Positions 41,098 to 51,000 of a stretch of DNA of 64,000 nucleotides are shown here, in pieces. Position 1 is the stretch's first letter. Each line of letters starts with the position of its first letter. Source of the stretch: Streptomyces fumanus (lineage in GTDB: Bacteria > Actinomycetota > Actinomycetes > Streptomycetales > Streptomycetaceae); assembly GCF_014655295.1 (NCBI RefSeq), contig NZ_BNBI01000004.1, forward strand, positions 310,001 through 374,000. Direction: 5' to 3'. The notes under the pieces are model-generated. The model made no database searches. It was not told where the DNA came from and saw only the letters and a list, made by a program, of their open reading frames with translations. A program made the position numbers and the translations under genes.

Positions 41098-42414
41098 ATG
41101 ACCGAATACGGGGTGACCAGGGACGGCTTCGTCGTCAAGGGCATCGACGCCATCATGGACGACACCCGGGAAAGAGCCCGGCAGATGTGGGCCACCCTCG
41201 GTCTGACGGCCGACCTCAGCGCCACCAGCCCGCTGACCAAGCTGATCGAGGCCGCGGCCATGGAGGACGCCGAGCTCTGGAAGCGGCTGCAGGACTACTA
41301 CTACAGCGGCTACGTGTCCACCGCGACCGGGGACAGCCTCGACCTGCTCGGCAAGGACGTCGGGCTGCCGCGCCGCGACCTCTTCGCCACCGGGAAGGTC
41401 ACCCTGTCCCTCACCGGGGGCCTGCCCGGCCGTACCTACGTCGTGCCGGAGGGCATCGTCCTGGTGGCCCCGTCCCTCGGGCAGTCCTTCGCGACCACGG
41501 CCACGGCCGAACTCACCGCCGCCGCCCCCGCGCGGGACGTGCCGGTGCAGGCCCTCGCCCGCGGCACCGACGGCAACGCCAAGAAGGACAAGATCACCGC
41601 GATCGACCCCGCATACCGCGCGGCCTACCTGGCCGACTTCGGCCCCGCCGACGTGACCGTGCACAACGCGGCGGACCTCACCGGCGGCGAACGCCACGAG
41701 GACGACGACACCTACCGCGGCCGGCAACTCGGCATCGCCCGCACGGTGTGGACCTCGGAGGCCGTCCAGCAGGCCGTGCTCGACGTCGACGGCGTCGTGG
41801 ACGTGCTGGTCTCCGACCCCTTCGGCGGGGTGGACGTGTCGCAGAGCGTCTTCGACGAGTTCTCCTTCGCCGAGCGGCTGTTCAGCGCCGAGCGGCGGAT
41901 CGGGGAGCCGTACACCTTCGACGTGGTGGTGGCGCACGACTACCGCTGGCCCTGGCGCACCACCGGCGCGGTGCCGGGTCTCTTCGAACGGGTCCGGAAG
42001 GTGCTGGAGGAGGTCCGGCCGCCCGGAGTGCACCCGAACGTCCTGGAGGCCGACCACATCGACGTCGGTGTGCGCGCCCTCGTGGTCGTCGAGCGCGGCT
42101 CGGACGAGGCGGCGCTGGACCGGGCGATCCGCTCCCGGCTCGCCGGCGCCCTCGGCACCCTGCGGCTCGGCGGCGACGTGCTGTACAGCCAGGTGGTCAG
42201 GACCGTGGTCGAGGTGGAGGGCGTACTCGACGTCCAGCGCCTGCACCTGCGCCGCCACCCGGCGGCGTTCGGCCGGATCACCTTCGGCGAGGTGGTGTTC
42301 CAGACCACCTCGGTGGACGCCGCGGTGGGGCAGAACCTGGTGATGGGCCCGACCGAGCTGCCGGTCTTCCGCCCCGACGCCGCCCTGCACGACCTGGAGC
42401 TGGTGACGCCGTGA
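41098..42414 (+). CDS. Baseplate wedge protein, gpJ/gp47 family
   Basis: This 438-residue protein has the baseplate J layout. An N-terminal helical part (TSPLTKLIEAAAMEDAELWKRLQDYYYSGYVSTATGDSLDLLGKDVGLPR) precedes a beta domain (VTLSLTGGLPGRTYVVPEGIVLV). The hallmark EDDDTYRGRQLGIARTVW with AVQQAVLDVDGVVDVLV is present, and the C-terminal LRLGGDVLYSQVVRTVVEVEGVLDV closes the wedge ring. It assembles with gp25 around the hub. The start is 3 bases after the gp25 stop; the stop overlaps the GTG of the next gene. Confidence 0.87.
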   Translation: MTEYGVTRDGFVVKGIDAIMDDTRERARQMWATLGLTADLSATSPLTKLIEAAAMEDAELWKRLQDYYYSGYVSTATGDSLDLLGKDVGLPRRDLFATGKVTLSLTGGLPGRTYVVPEGIVLVAPSLGQSFATTATAELTAAAPARDVPVQALARGTDGNAKKDKITAIDPAYRAAYLADFGPADVTVHNAADLTGGERHEDDDTYRGRQLGIARTVWTSEAVQQAVLDVDGVVDVLVSDPFGGVDVSQSVFDEFSFAERLFSAERRIGEPYTFDVVVAHDYRWPWRTTGAVPGLFERVRKVLEEVRPPGVHPNVLEADHIDVGVRALVVVERGSDEAALDRAIRSRLAGALGTLRLGGDVLYSQVVRTVVEVEGVLDVQRLHLRRHPAAFGRITFGEVVFQTTSVDAAVGQNLVMGPTELPVFRPDAALHDLELVTP

Positions 42415-45400
42415 CGCTGCCCGCCGAGCTCGACCTCGCCTCCGTCGCCCGCGGCGCCGCGGGCCGGATGTCCCGCCGCCTCACCGCGCCCTTCGCGGCC
42501 GGCGGCGACGTGCTGCACCTGACGCTCGTGCCGGCCGCCGGCGTACCGGATGCGGCCGATGTCGGCGGATACGACTTCACCGACCACGTCGCCCGCTTCG
42601 GCGCCCTGCCCACCCCGTCGTACGTGGTGCGCACCCTGCGCGACCTCGACAGCGACACCCGGGTGAGGGTGCGCGTCGCGGATCCGGCCCTGGCCGGCGG
42701 CGCGGACGCCGCGGAGGTGATCCTCCCGGCCGGCGCCCTGGCCGGCGAGTCGGTGCCACTGCCGCTGCCGGCCGGCGCCACCGACGCCGCCCGGCTCACC
42801 CGGCTCACCGTCGCCCGCCGGGCCGGGGCCGGCTTCGTCCCCGCGCCCGGCGCGGTGGCGGACCAGTGGGCGGTCACCGCGCTGCTCGGCCACACCGCGC
42901 GCCTGCTGTGGGTGCTCGGCGCCGAACGGGACGTGCTGCGCCGCCAGATCGCCAGGACCGCCACCCAGCGGCAGCTCGCCACCGCGTCCGGCGTGAGCCT
43001 CGACCTGCTCGGCGCCGACCTGGCCGTGCCGCGCTTCCCGCCGCTGGCCCACTCGGTGGACGACGACACCGTCGCGCTCTACCACCTGGACGACGTGCCC
43101 GGCGCGCCGGTCGCGGTGGAGGACTCCACCGGTCGCTTCCCCGGCCGCACCGCCCACCACGGGACGCTCTCGGGCAGCGTCACCCTGGGCGCCCTCGGGC
43201 GGTACGGCACCGCCGCCGCCTTCACCGGTTCCGGTGCCGTGACGGTCACCTCCGCCACCGCCTTCGACGTCCCCGCGGACGCCGCGCTGACCGCCGAGTG
43301 CTTCGTCAGACCGGACGCCGACGGCCCGGACGCCCGGATCCTGGCCCGCCGCGCCGCGACCGGTGCGGGGTGGTCGATCGAGCTGGGCGCGTTCGGCCGC
43401 GGCCTGCCCCGGACCGTACGCGCCACGGTCTGCGACGGCATCCGCGAACTGGTGCTGTACGGCGGCCGCCAACTGCGCACCGACCGCTTCACGCACATCG
43501 CCCTCGTCCTCGACCGGGCCGAGGGCTCGGTCGCGCTGCTGCTGGACGGCGCACCGGCCGACGTGCGCCCCGCATCGGAGCTCGGCGCGCTCACCGCCGC
43601 GCAGCCGCTGGTGATCGGCCCCGGGCCGGGCACGCCGCTGCGGGCCACCGTCGACGAGGTGCGCGTCAGCCGGGTGGCCCGCCGGGGCTTCGCCCCCGTG
43701 CTCGGCGAGGACGACGACCACTACCGGCGCCGGCTGAGCATCTTCCGGACGTGGACGCTGCCCACCCCGGCCGCGCTCACGGCCGTGCTCAACGGCCTCG
43801 TCGGCAAGATCGGCGGCGTGGCCGACCCGCTCGTCGTCGACGACACCGATTCCCCCGCCGACCGCGGCCACCTGATCGTCCGGGTGGTGCCGGCGGCGCT
43901 CCCGCCGGGCGAGAGCATGGACGCCACCGGCCGCCGCGGGGTGGTGTCCGAGGACGACCTGTACGGCGACGCGGACGACCTGGCGATCGACCCGGCGCTG
44001 CTGCTGAGACACGACGCGGCCGACGTGGACTACGGGCCCGTGACGTCCGGCGACCCGCGTCTCATGCAGCCGCCGCTGGCCCGGATGCTCGACCGGCTGC
44101 GCACGATGACCGGCGCCGCGGGCCGCCTGCACGTCGTGGCCGCCTGGACCCCGGACGCCGCGGACGCCCGTGCGGCGGGCCGCGCCGTCGTCCTGCGGCA
44201 CGGCGCGATCGCCGTGCCCGAACTCGCCGCGCTCGCCCACCGGGCGGGATTCGGGCTGGTGCGGACCCTGCCGGACGCGACCGGGGTGTACGCCTCCTGC
44301 GCCCCGGGCACACCGGTCGTCATCGGCCTTCCGGGCGCCGCCGGGCAGGACATCACCGTCGAGGCCGGCTCGACCGTCACCCTGGCCGCCTCGCCGGTGC
44401 CGCCCGCCGCGGCCGACCTGCGCTGGTCGGTGGCGGCCGGCGGGGTCGGGGTCGCCCCGGCCGCCGCGGGGCGGGCCACGGTGACCGCGGTGACCCCCGG
44501 CCCCGCCGTGATCACCCTCGACGTCGTGTCCGGTGGGTTCGCCGCCACCGCCTCGGCCGCGGTACGCGTACTGCCGGCGACCCTCGCCACGGGCGCGTCG
44601 ATCTCCGCCGACGGCACCCTGGGCGCGGGCCGGGACGCGGCGGGCGCTCCCGCCGAGCGCTTCGACCCGGCCTTCCTCGTGACGTTCACCCACCCCTCGG
44701 TCACCGCCGCCACCGCGGACGCCGGCCGGATGCAGCCCGGCACGGCCGGCCGGCTGCGCGCACTGGTGAGCGGCCTCACCGGCACGCTCACGCTGAGCTC
44801 GGGTTTCGTCCCGGTGCCGGCGGGCGGCACGCCGACGCTCGCCTCCCAGGGCCGGGCCCTCACGATGCGGCACTCCGCGCTGTCCGCCGGACGGCTCGCG
44901 GCGCTGGCGCACGCCGCCGGCTTCAGTTGGGTCACCGTGGACGGCTCCGACGTCAAGGTGCTGCACCGCGCCGAGGACCTGGTCGTGGTCAGCGGATCCG
45001 GCGAGGTCGAGGAGGGCGCGGACATCACCCTGCAGGCGGCGCCCGCCCCCTCGGCGGTCTCGGCGGCCACCCGCCTGATCTGGTCCACCGGGCCGCTGGA
45101 CCCCACGGCCGGGCGGGCGGAGGTGGCGGGCGCGGCGCCGAACACCTCCCGGCTGACGGGGCGGCGGGCCGGCCGGGTCTGGGTGCAGGCCGCCTACCGC
45201 GAGGCGGGGGCGAACGGTCCGTACGCGCTGCGGGTACGGCTGGCCGGAACGGTCCCGGCCGGCGCCAAGATCACCCGCGACCAGTACGAGCTGATCATGA
45301 ACGTCGTGCACGCCCTGCACCCGCTCGGTGTCGAGGTGCTGACCCGTGACATCCGCCCGGCCGTGGTCGAGCTGGCCGGCCGGCCGTCCCTCGACCCCGT

Positions 45401-45482
45401 CTACACGTATCCCAAGTTCCGCCTGCACCGCTCCACCGCGCGACTGGATCCGGAACAACTCCGAAAGGGCCTCGACACATGA
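42411..45482 (+). CDS. Large baseplate-periphery protein with LamG domain and degenerate repeats
   Basis: This is a 1023-residue protein. The N-terminal 210 residues end in TQRQLATASGVSLDLLGADLAVPR, like gpI/gpJ-type wedge proteins. Residues about 217-427 form a concanavalin/LamG domain (YHLDDVPG, AAAFTGSGAVTV, FTHIALVLDR), usual for sugar binding. Two related units follow (about 545-660 and 770-880), sharing GRAVVLRHGAIAVPELAALAHRAGF / GRALTMRHSALSAGRLAALAHAAGF. Their layout recalls the DD-peptidase/hedgehog fold but lacks its zinc histidines. A likely role is target recognition at the baseplate edge, in place of a fibre. GTG start overlaps the gpJ stop. Confidence 0.7.
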   Translation: MTLPAELDLASVARGAAGRMSRRLTAPFAAGGDVLHLTLVPAAGVPDAADVGGYDFTDHVARFGALPTPSYVVRTLRDLDSDTRVRVRVADPALAGGADAAEVILPAGALAGESVPLPLPAGATDAARLTRLTVARRAGAGFVPAPGAVADQWAVTALLGHTARLLWVLGAERDVLRRQIARTATQRQLATASGVSLDLLGADLAVPRFPPLAHSVDDDTVALYHLDDVPGAPVAVEDSTGRFPGRTAHHGTLSGSVTLGALGRYGTAAAFTGSGAVTVTSATAFDVPADAALTAECFVRPDADGPDARILARRAATGAGWSIELGAFGRGLPRTVRATVCDGIRELVLYGGRQLRTDRFTHIALVLDRAEGSVALLLDGAPADVRPASELGALTAAQPLVIGPGPGTPLRATVDEVRVSRVARRGFAPVLGEDDDHYRRRLSIFRTWTLPTPAALTAVLNGLVGKIGGVADPLVVDDTDSPADRGHLIVRVVPAALPPGESMDATGRRGVVSEDDLYGDADDLAIDPALLLRHDAADVDYGPVTSGDPRLMQPPLARMLDRLRTMTGAAGRLHVVAAWTPDAADARAAGRAVVLRHGAIAVPELAALAHRAGFGLVRTLPDATGVYASCAPGTPVVIGLPGAAGQDITVEAGSTVTLAASPVPPAAADLRWSVAAGGVGVAPAAAGRATVTAVTPGPAVITLDVVSGGFAATASAAVRVLPATLATGASISADGTLGAGRDAAGAPAERFDPAFLVTFTHPSVTAATADAGRMQPGTAGRLRALVSGLTGTLTLSSGFVPVPAGGTPTLASQGRALTMRHSALSAGRLAALAHAAGFSWVTVDGSDVKVLHRAEDLVVVSGSGEVEEGADITLQAAPAPSAVSAATRLIWSTGPLDPTAGRAEVAGAAPNTSRLTGRRAGRVWVQAAYREAGANGPYALRVRLAGTVPAGAKITRDQYELIMNVVHALHPLGVEVLTRDIRPAVVELAGRPSLDPVYTYPKFRLHRSTARLDPEQLRKGLDT

Positions 45483-45964
45483 CTGGCGTCTCCTTCACCC
45501 CGACCTTCCAGCACACCGACTACGTCGACAACCGGGACCGGGTGCAGGCCGGCGGCCCCAACGGCTTCAACGCCCGCTTCCGGGCCCTCCAGGCCGACCT
45601 CGGCAAGCTGTCCGAGGTCATCACCGAGGTGGACGGCGCGCTTCAGACCCGGCTCTCGGCCGGAACGCTGATCGACACGACGGTCACGATCCCCGCCTTC
45701 AACGCCGGCCCCCCGGCCACCGGTGGCGTGTCTGACGTCCAGCTCGGCTCGCTGCTCCCGCTGACCAGCCACGCCTTCCACTTCGTCAGCGTCCGGCCGG
45801 GCGCGGCCTTCCTGAACGCGCAGGTCACCTGGCAGGAGATGGCCTTCGCGGCGGACACCGGGACGAGCGCGCCGCTGATCGCCCGCATGCTCCGCCTCCA
45901 GCACCAGCGGCCGATCGCCGTCACCGTCTCGGTCCGCGTCCTGCGGCTCGAGATCCAGAGCTGA
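45479..45964 (+). CDS. Tail-associated protein of unknown function (161 aa)
   Basis: This 161-residue protein starts at an ATG overlapping the previous stop. The N-terminus (YVDNRDRVQAGGPNGFNARFRALQADLGKLSEVITEVD) is a helix-rich block typical of proteins that attach to fibres or baseplates. The rest is beta-rich (IDTTVTIPAFNAGPP ... HAFHFVSVRPGAAFLNAQVTWQE). It may be a short fibre or an adaptor between the large LamG protein and a cargo. No family is recognised. Confidence 0.6.
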   Translation: MTGVSFTPTFQHTDYVDNRDRVQAGGPNGFNARFRALQADLGKLSEVITEVDGALQTRLSAGTLIDTTVTIPAFNAGPPATGGVSDVQLGSLLPLTSHAFHFVSVRPGAAFLNAQVTWQEMAFAADTGTSAPLIARMLRLQHQRPIAVTVSVRVLRLEIQS

Positions 45965-45991
45965 CATCACCACCGAGGAGAGGACACACCG

Positions 45992-47419
45992 ATGCCTTCA
46001 CAGAAATGCATGGACAACGTCAACAGCTCCCCGCCGCCGGCCAACGTGTGGTGCGGTGACGACATCTGCGCCGCCGCGCAGCAGACCGTGGACAAGCACT
46101 GCGAGCTCAACGGCCACCTGCCGGACGACCCGTGGATCATGTTCATCCCCGGCGACACGCCCGGCACCTACAAGCAGTGCTCGTGCTGCTGCAGTTGCTT
46201 CGGCCAGGACACGCCGATCGAGGCGCGGCCCGGCGAATTCGTGAAGGTGCAGGACATCAAGACCGGCGACAGCATCCTCGCCGCCGGCGCGAGCCTGGCG
46301 TGGCAGCCCACGCAGGTGTCCTTCGCCTCCGGCATGGAGACCGCCCAGCCCGCCTTCCCGGTCCTGAACGTCGTCTTCGCCTACGACACCGAGGACATCC
46401 GCGCCCTCCAGGTGACCGACGACACCCTGTTCCTGATGGCCGACGGCCTGCTCAAGTCGGCGGGGGTGCTGGTGCCCGGCGACCGGCTGCGCCGCGCCGA
46501 CGGCGGCGAGGCCGAGGTCTTCGGCCCGGTCACCAGGAGCCTGTCGGTCGGTGTGCACTCCCTGGAGATGGGCCCGTTCGACGGCGTCAACCTCGACGGC
46601 CACCTGCTCAGCACCTACGGCGTGGTCACCGCCGACCTCTCGGTACAGCGCATGCACAGCAGCGGGAACCTGCGGAACACCGACATCATCGACCCGATCG
46701 TCTTCGACGAGAACACCCCGGTGGCGGGAACCGAGGAGTACCTGCTCAGAAACCGGGCGCACAGCACCTTCCTGGAGGACGTCCGGGCGGCCGGTATCAG
46801 CCTCCACGCCTCGGCCCTGGAACCGCCCCGGCCGCTGGTCACCATCCCGCCCGGGGCGAAGGGCTTCCTCACCAACGACCAGGCCGAGCAGATCCGCGAC
46901 GGCGCCCCGCGGTTCTCCTCGACCAACACCTTCCGCATCACCGTGACGGAGCGGCTGATCGACCTGGCCCGGCCGCGGCACGGCGACGTGGTCATGCTGA
47001 TCGACTGGAACGACAGCCTGCCCGGTGCGTACGCGTGGACCCAGCTCCGGCAGAAGTACGTGGTGCTGAGCGGTGGCCTGCTGCGCATCAAGGCACTCAC
47101 CGAGGCCGGGCTCGCGCTGGTGCTCTCCCACGCGCTGGCCTACCACGACGGCGCCGAATGCGTGGGCGAGGCCGATCACGCGGCCATCGAAGGACTGCGG
47201 GGGATCTGGACACCCGCGGTCTTCCCGACGATGTGCGAGCGGGGCCTCGCCGAGATCACCACCGTCTTCGGCTACGTGGACGAGGCCGCGGGCAAGGGGG
47301 ACCCGCGCAACCGCTGCGAACAGCCCTCGATCGACTGCCGGTTGGAGTCCTACGGCGCCGCCATGCGCATGCAGCCGGTACCCGACTGCGCCCTGAACGC
47401 ACCCGTGCAGGAGGACTGA
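45992..47419 (+). CDS. Hint-domain protein of the contractile locus
   Basis: This 475-residue protein has three parts. The N-terminal 68 residues hold a dense Cys cluster (CSCCCSC just before the domain). Residues 69-216 form a Hint (hedgehog/intein) domain: Cys69 in CFGQDTPIEA, VKVQDIKTGDSILAAG, then VTDDTLFLMADGLLKSAGVLVPGDRL and NLDGHLLSTYGVV. In active Hint domains the second motif is TxxH; here the His is Thr145, so self-cleavage may be lost or altered. The C-terminal part has AGLALVLSHALAYHDGAEC and EADHAAIEG, a degenerate metallopeptidase look. Hint domains often release toxins. GAGGAGAGG precedes the ATG. Confidence 0.7.
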   Translation: MPSQKCMDNVNSSPPPANVWCGDDICAAAQQTVDKHCELNGHLPDDPWIMFIPGDTPGTYKQCSCCCSCFGQDTPIEARPGEFVKVQDIKTGDSILAAGASLAWQPTQVSFASGMETAQPAFPVLNVVFAYDTEDIRALQVTDDTLFLMADGLLKSAGVLVPGDRLRRADGGEAEVFGPVTRSLSVGVHSLEMGPFDGVNLDGHLLSTYGVVTADLSVQRMHSSGNLRNTDIIDPIVFDENTPVAGTEEYLLRNRAHSTFLEDVRAAGISLHASALEPPRPLVTIPPGAKGFLTNDQAEQIRDGAPRFSSTNTFRITVTERLIDLARPRHGDVVMLIDWNDSLPGAYAWTQLRQKYVVLSGGLLRIKALTEAGLALVLSHALAYHDGAECVGEADHAAIEGLRGIWTPAVFPTMCERGLAEITTVFGYVDEAAGKGDPRNRCEQPSIDCRLESYGAAMRMQPVPDCALNAPVQED

Positions 47420-47423
47420 CGGA

Positions 47424-48044
47424 ATGCTGGCCGAACTGGAGGAGAGGCTGGACGGCCTGGAGTGGGAGCAGGCCCGAGCGGCGGCGGCGGAGTACGTCGG
47501 GCTGCCCGGCCCGCTCCCCGCACCCGCGCTGCGCCGGGCCATGGTCGAGGACACCTACTGCTTCGTCCTGCTGGCCTTCCGCGGCAACCGGTCGCGGCTG
47601 CGGGAGCTGGTCGAGCACCCGGGCAACCGTCCGTACGAGCTGCCCGAGGACTCCGCCCCGGAGACGGCGGAGGCGGAAACGGAGACGGAAGCGGAAACGG
47701 AGACGGCCACGGCCACGGCTGGGGTGGCGAACCGCTCGACCGCCGGGCTGGTCGTGGAGGCGGGCAAGGCGCTCAACCGCTGGGCGGCGGCCGGTTTCCG
47801 CACCGTGGACCCGGAGACGTACGAGCGGCGGACGGCGGCCTGTGCGGCCTGCCCGGAGCTGACCGAGCCGCCGGTCAAGTGGGTCTACAAGGTCGCCATG
47901 GCCAAGACCGGTGACGACCGGGTCTGCGGCGCCTGCGGGTGCGTGGCCTCCCGCAAGGCCCGCCTGGTCAGCGAGGGGTGCCCGCGCCGTGATCCGGCGG
48001 ATCCCGGACTGACCCGGTGGGGCGAGCCGTTCACGACGGTCTGA
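47424..48044 (+). CDS. Cys-rich protein with acidic low-complexity linker (206 aa)
   Basis: This 206-residue protein has a helical N-terminal domain (1-75; LDGLEWEQARAAAAEYVGLPG). A linker of alternating Glu/Thr (about 78-95) is encoded by a hexanucleotide-like repeat. The C-terminal metal-binding domain has CAACPEL, VCGACGC and a final CP. Such Cys patterns are found in phage-tail-associated small domains. It lies 4 bases after the Hint gene and before the AHH toxin-like gene. It could be a chaperone, adaptor or immunity factor for the effector; the sequence does not choose between these. Confidence 0.6.
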   Translation: MLAELEERLDGLEWEQARAAAAEYVGLPGPLPAPALRRAMVEDTYCFVLLAFRGNRSRLRELVEHPGNRPYELPEDSAPETAEAETETEAETETATATAGVANRSTAGLVVEAGKALNRWAAAGFRTVDPETYERRTAACAACPELTEPPVKWVYKVAMAKTGDDRVCGACGCVASRKARLVSEGCPRRDPADPGLTRWGEPFTTV

Positions 48045-48057
48045 GGAGGGGCGTGGC

Positions 48058-51000
48058 GTGAGCGACGGCCGCGCGCGCGGACCGGCGGCGGCCCGCGCGC
48101 TCACCTTCCCCCTCCGGCTGCGCTGCACGGGCGCGGGCGCACTGCTGGCCGCCGAAGGGCTGGAGGACGCCGTGGCCCGGGCCCTGAGCCGGGCCTTCGA
48201 CCGGGCCCAGCAGGCGCTGCACGCCTCCGCGGTGGTGCTGCACCCGCCGGAACTGGTCCGGGGCGAGCTCACCGCGGCCGAGCGGTCCGCGCTGCTCGGC
48301 CGGGTGAGCCGGGCGGTCGAGCAGGCCGCCCGGGCGCGGTCGCTGCCGACGGTGCCCGCCGGCAGCGGGGTACCTCCGGGCCCGGCGGGGCGGGCGGCGG
48401 CGGAGCCCTGGCGCGTCGAGACCACGGTGGAATTCCGGCTCACGCCCCGCCGGTTCTTCGAGATCCGGCAGCAGCACGCCGCCCGGGACAGCGGTTCCAC
48501 CGACCCCGCCGACCCGCTGGAGCTCTACTTCCCGCTGCTGGACCAGCCGGTGCCGGCGACCGCCTGGGTGACCGAGGTGCTCGACGAACGCGAGGCCGGC
48601 GCGCACGGCCAGGAGGTCCTCGGGCGCTTCGCCGCGACCCGGCGGCCCGACGAGTACGTGTGGTCGGTGCACGGCTGGGACGAGCTGCGCGCGCTGTTCG
48701 TGCGCGCCGCTCCCGAAGTCGCCGACCGGGTCCCGGCGTTCACCACGCGCGGCTTCGTCGTGGAGCGGCCCGGGCCCGCGGAGGGCGAGCGGCAGCAGGT
48801 GCTGCGGCCCGGCGCGTGGACGCTGTCGGTCTTCCTGCCGCTGCCCGGCGTCGTCCTCGCCGACCTCGTCGCACTGGGGGAGGTGGGGGCCGTGGACGTG
48901 CCGCTGCGCGAGGCGGCGGCCCTGGGCACACCGGCGGACTTCGCCGCCGAGGCCGGGCTCGACCTGCCCGCGGCGGTACGGGACGCACCGGAGGTGCCGG
49001 TCGCCGTCGTCGTCACCCCGTTCACGGTCCGGCGCCGGATCCACGAGCGCGCGCTCGCCGCGCTGTTCGCGCAGTACCGCCGCGAGCAGTTCGGCGGCCG
49101 GCTCGGTGCCGTCGTACCGCTCACGCGGTCCGCGACCGCCGGGCTGGGCCCGGCCCTCGGGACCTTCCTGGCCGCGCGGGCCGGCTCGGGCGGGGCGCCC
49201 GCGGGCGGCTTCTGGCCGCCGGGCAGCACGGGCGTGAACCTCACCCCGCTGGTCGGGGACGTACGCAAGCAGGTGCTGCGCACGGCGAACGCGGACCTCG
49301 TCCGCGCCGAGGCGGCCGAGGCGGAGCGCATTCTGCGGACGGAGAACGGCATCTGGAGCGCCGACCGGGACGACGCGCTGCGCGGCTTCCTCACCCGGTG
49401 GACCACCAAGGTGCACGACGGGGAGCTCTTCGGACTGCTGCTCGACGAACTGGAGCGGCGCGGCGGGCTCGACGCGTTCGTGCGCGCGGTCCGCGGCCTT
49501 CCGGCGCTGGACACGCCGCTGAAGCGGGATGTCGTCGCGCTCGCGGACCGGGACCCGCGGATCGCGGCGGTGGCGGGGGACATCGAGTCCCTCGTCCGCG
49601 ACATCGTGAAGCACCACTACGACGTGGACGCCCAGGAGATCCTGCTCGACCGGGACCCGGGCCGCAGGCTCCGCGCGGCGGGCCGGAGCAGCGACGACCG
49701 GGCCGGTGTGGTGGCGGTGGTGGAGCCGTACTACGCCGAGTTCTCGCGGATCCTCCAGCCGAAGCCGGAGATCCTGGACCGCCTGCGCGAACCGACCCGC
49801 AAGAAGGTGTCCGAGCTGGTCGGCCGGATGGTCTGCCGGCCGGGCGAGCGGATGACCCGCGAGGAACTGCTGCACAGGGCCACCCAGGAGGCCGCGAGGG
49901 AGCTGCCGCCGCTGGAGGAGAAGGACCTCGTGAAGGTCACGCTCCTCAAGTCCGTGCGGGTGCTGAAGCTGGAGCGCCGCCGGGAGCGCGGGATCGACGA
50001 GGTCTACGTGCACTACCAGCCGGTGCAGAAGGTCGGGGACAACCCGTGGATGCCCGCGGGGGACGTACGCGTCCAGGTGCCCGCCGCCTTCGAGGCGTAC
50101 CTGACCACCTATCACGTGCGGCATCTGGAGAGCGCGCTCACCGTCCTCATGATGGGGGAGGCGGTCGTCCTCGGCGGTGTGATGATCGTCGAACTGGGTG
50201 TCGCCACCGTCGGCCAGCTCTTCTTCTTCGTCAGCATGCAGGTGGTCGTCCACCACTTCACCACCGACGCCGAGGACCGGACGCTGGAGGGCTATCTCGG
50301 CGCGGCGCTCAAGGGCGAGCTGGACGCGGTCGGCTTCAAGGGCCTGTCCGGGGTGGTCAAAAGGCTCGGCGGTTTCGCCGCGGGGCAGCTCGTCACACGC
50401 GAGCTGGTCGGCCAGGTCGCGGCCAAGTGGATCGTCTACGGGCTGCGCGGCGTCGCGACCGCGACCGGCGTCGGCGGCCTGGAGGCCACGTACCAGTTCG
50501 GCGACGACCTGGTGCACTACTCGCACTGCGACGGCTGGTCCGACCCGGGCAGGTACTGGGACCGCTTCACCACCGGCTTCGCCATGACGCTGGCGTTCGA
50601 GTTCCTGGCGGTGCCCGTCCTCTCCCCGCCCCTGCGCCTCGCGCTGGAGAAGGCCACGACCGCGACGCAGGCGGCCCGCGCGCTGCGGGCGAGCGGCAAG
50701 CCGCTGCGCGAGATCGCCGGGCTGCTGCTGCGGGGTGCGGAGGCGGTCGAGGCCGCGGTCGGCAGGACGGTCGGGAACGAGGCCGGGCCCGCGATCGCCC
50801 GGGGGTTCCGGCAGAAGGTCGGCGACGTCCTGAAGGCGCTCGGGCGGGAGTACGAGTCCCGGGCCGCCGAGTCGCTGCGGGAAGCCTACGGGCCCGAGCC
50901 GGGTGGCGAGGCGTCCGGCAGGCTCCCCGGGGCACGGCCCGAGCCGCGGCCGGAGGCGGCGCCCGAAGCGCGACCCGGGGCAGCAGAGCGCGGGACCGCA

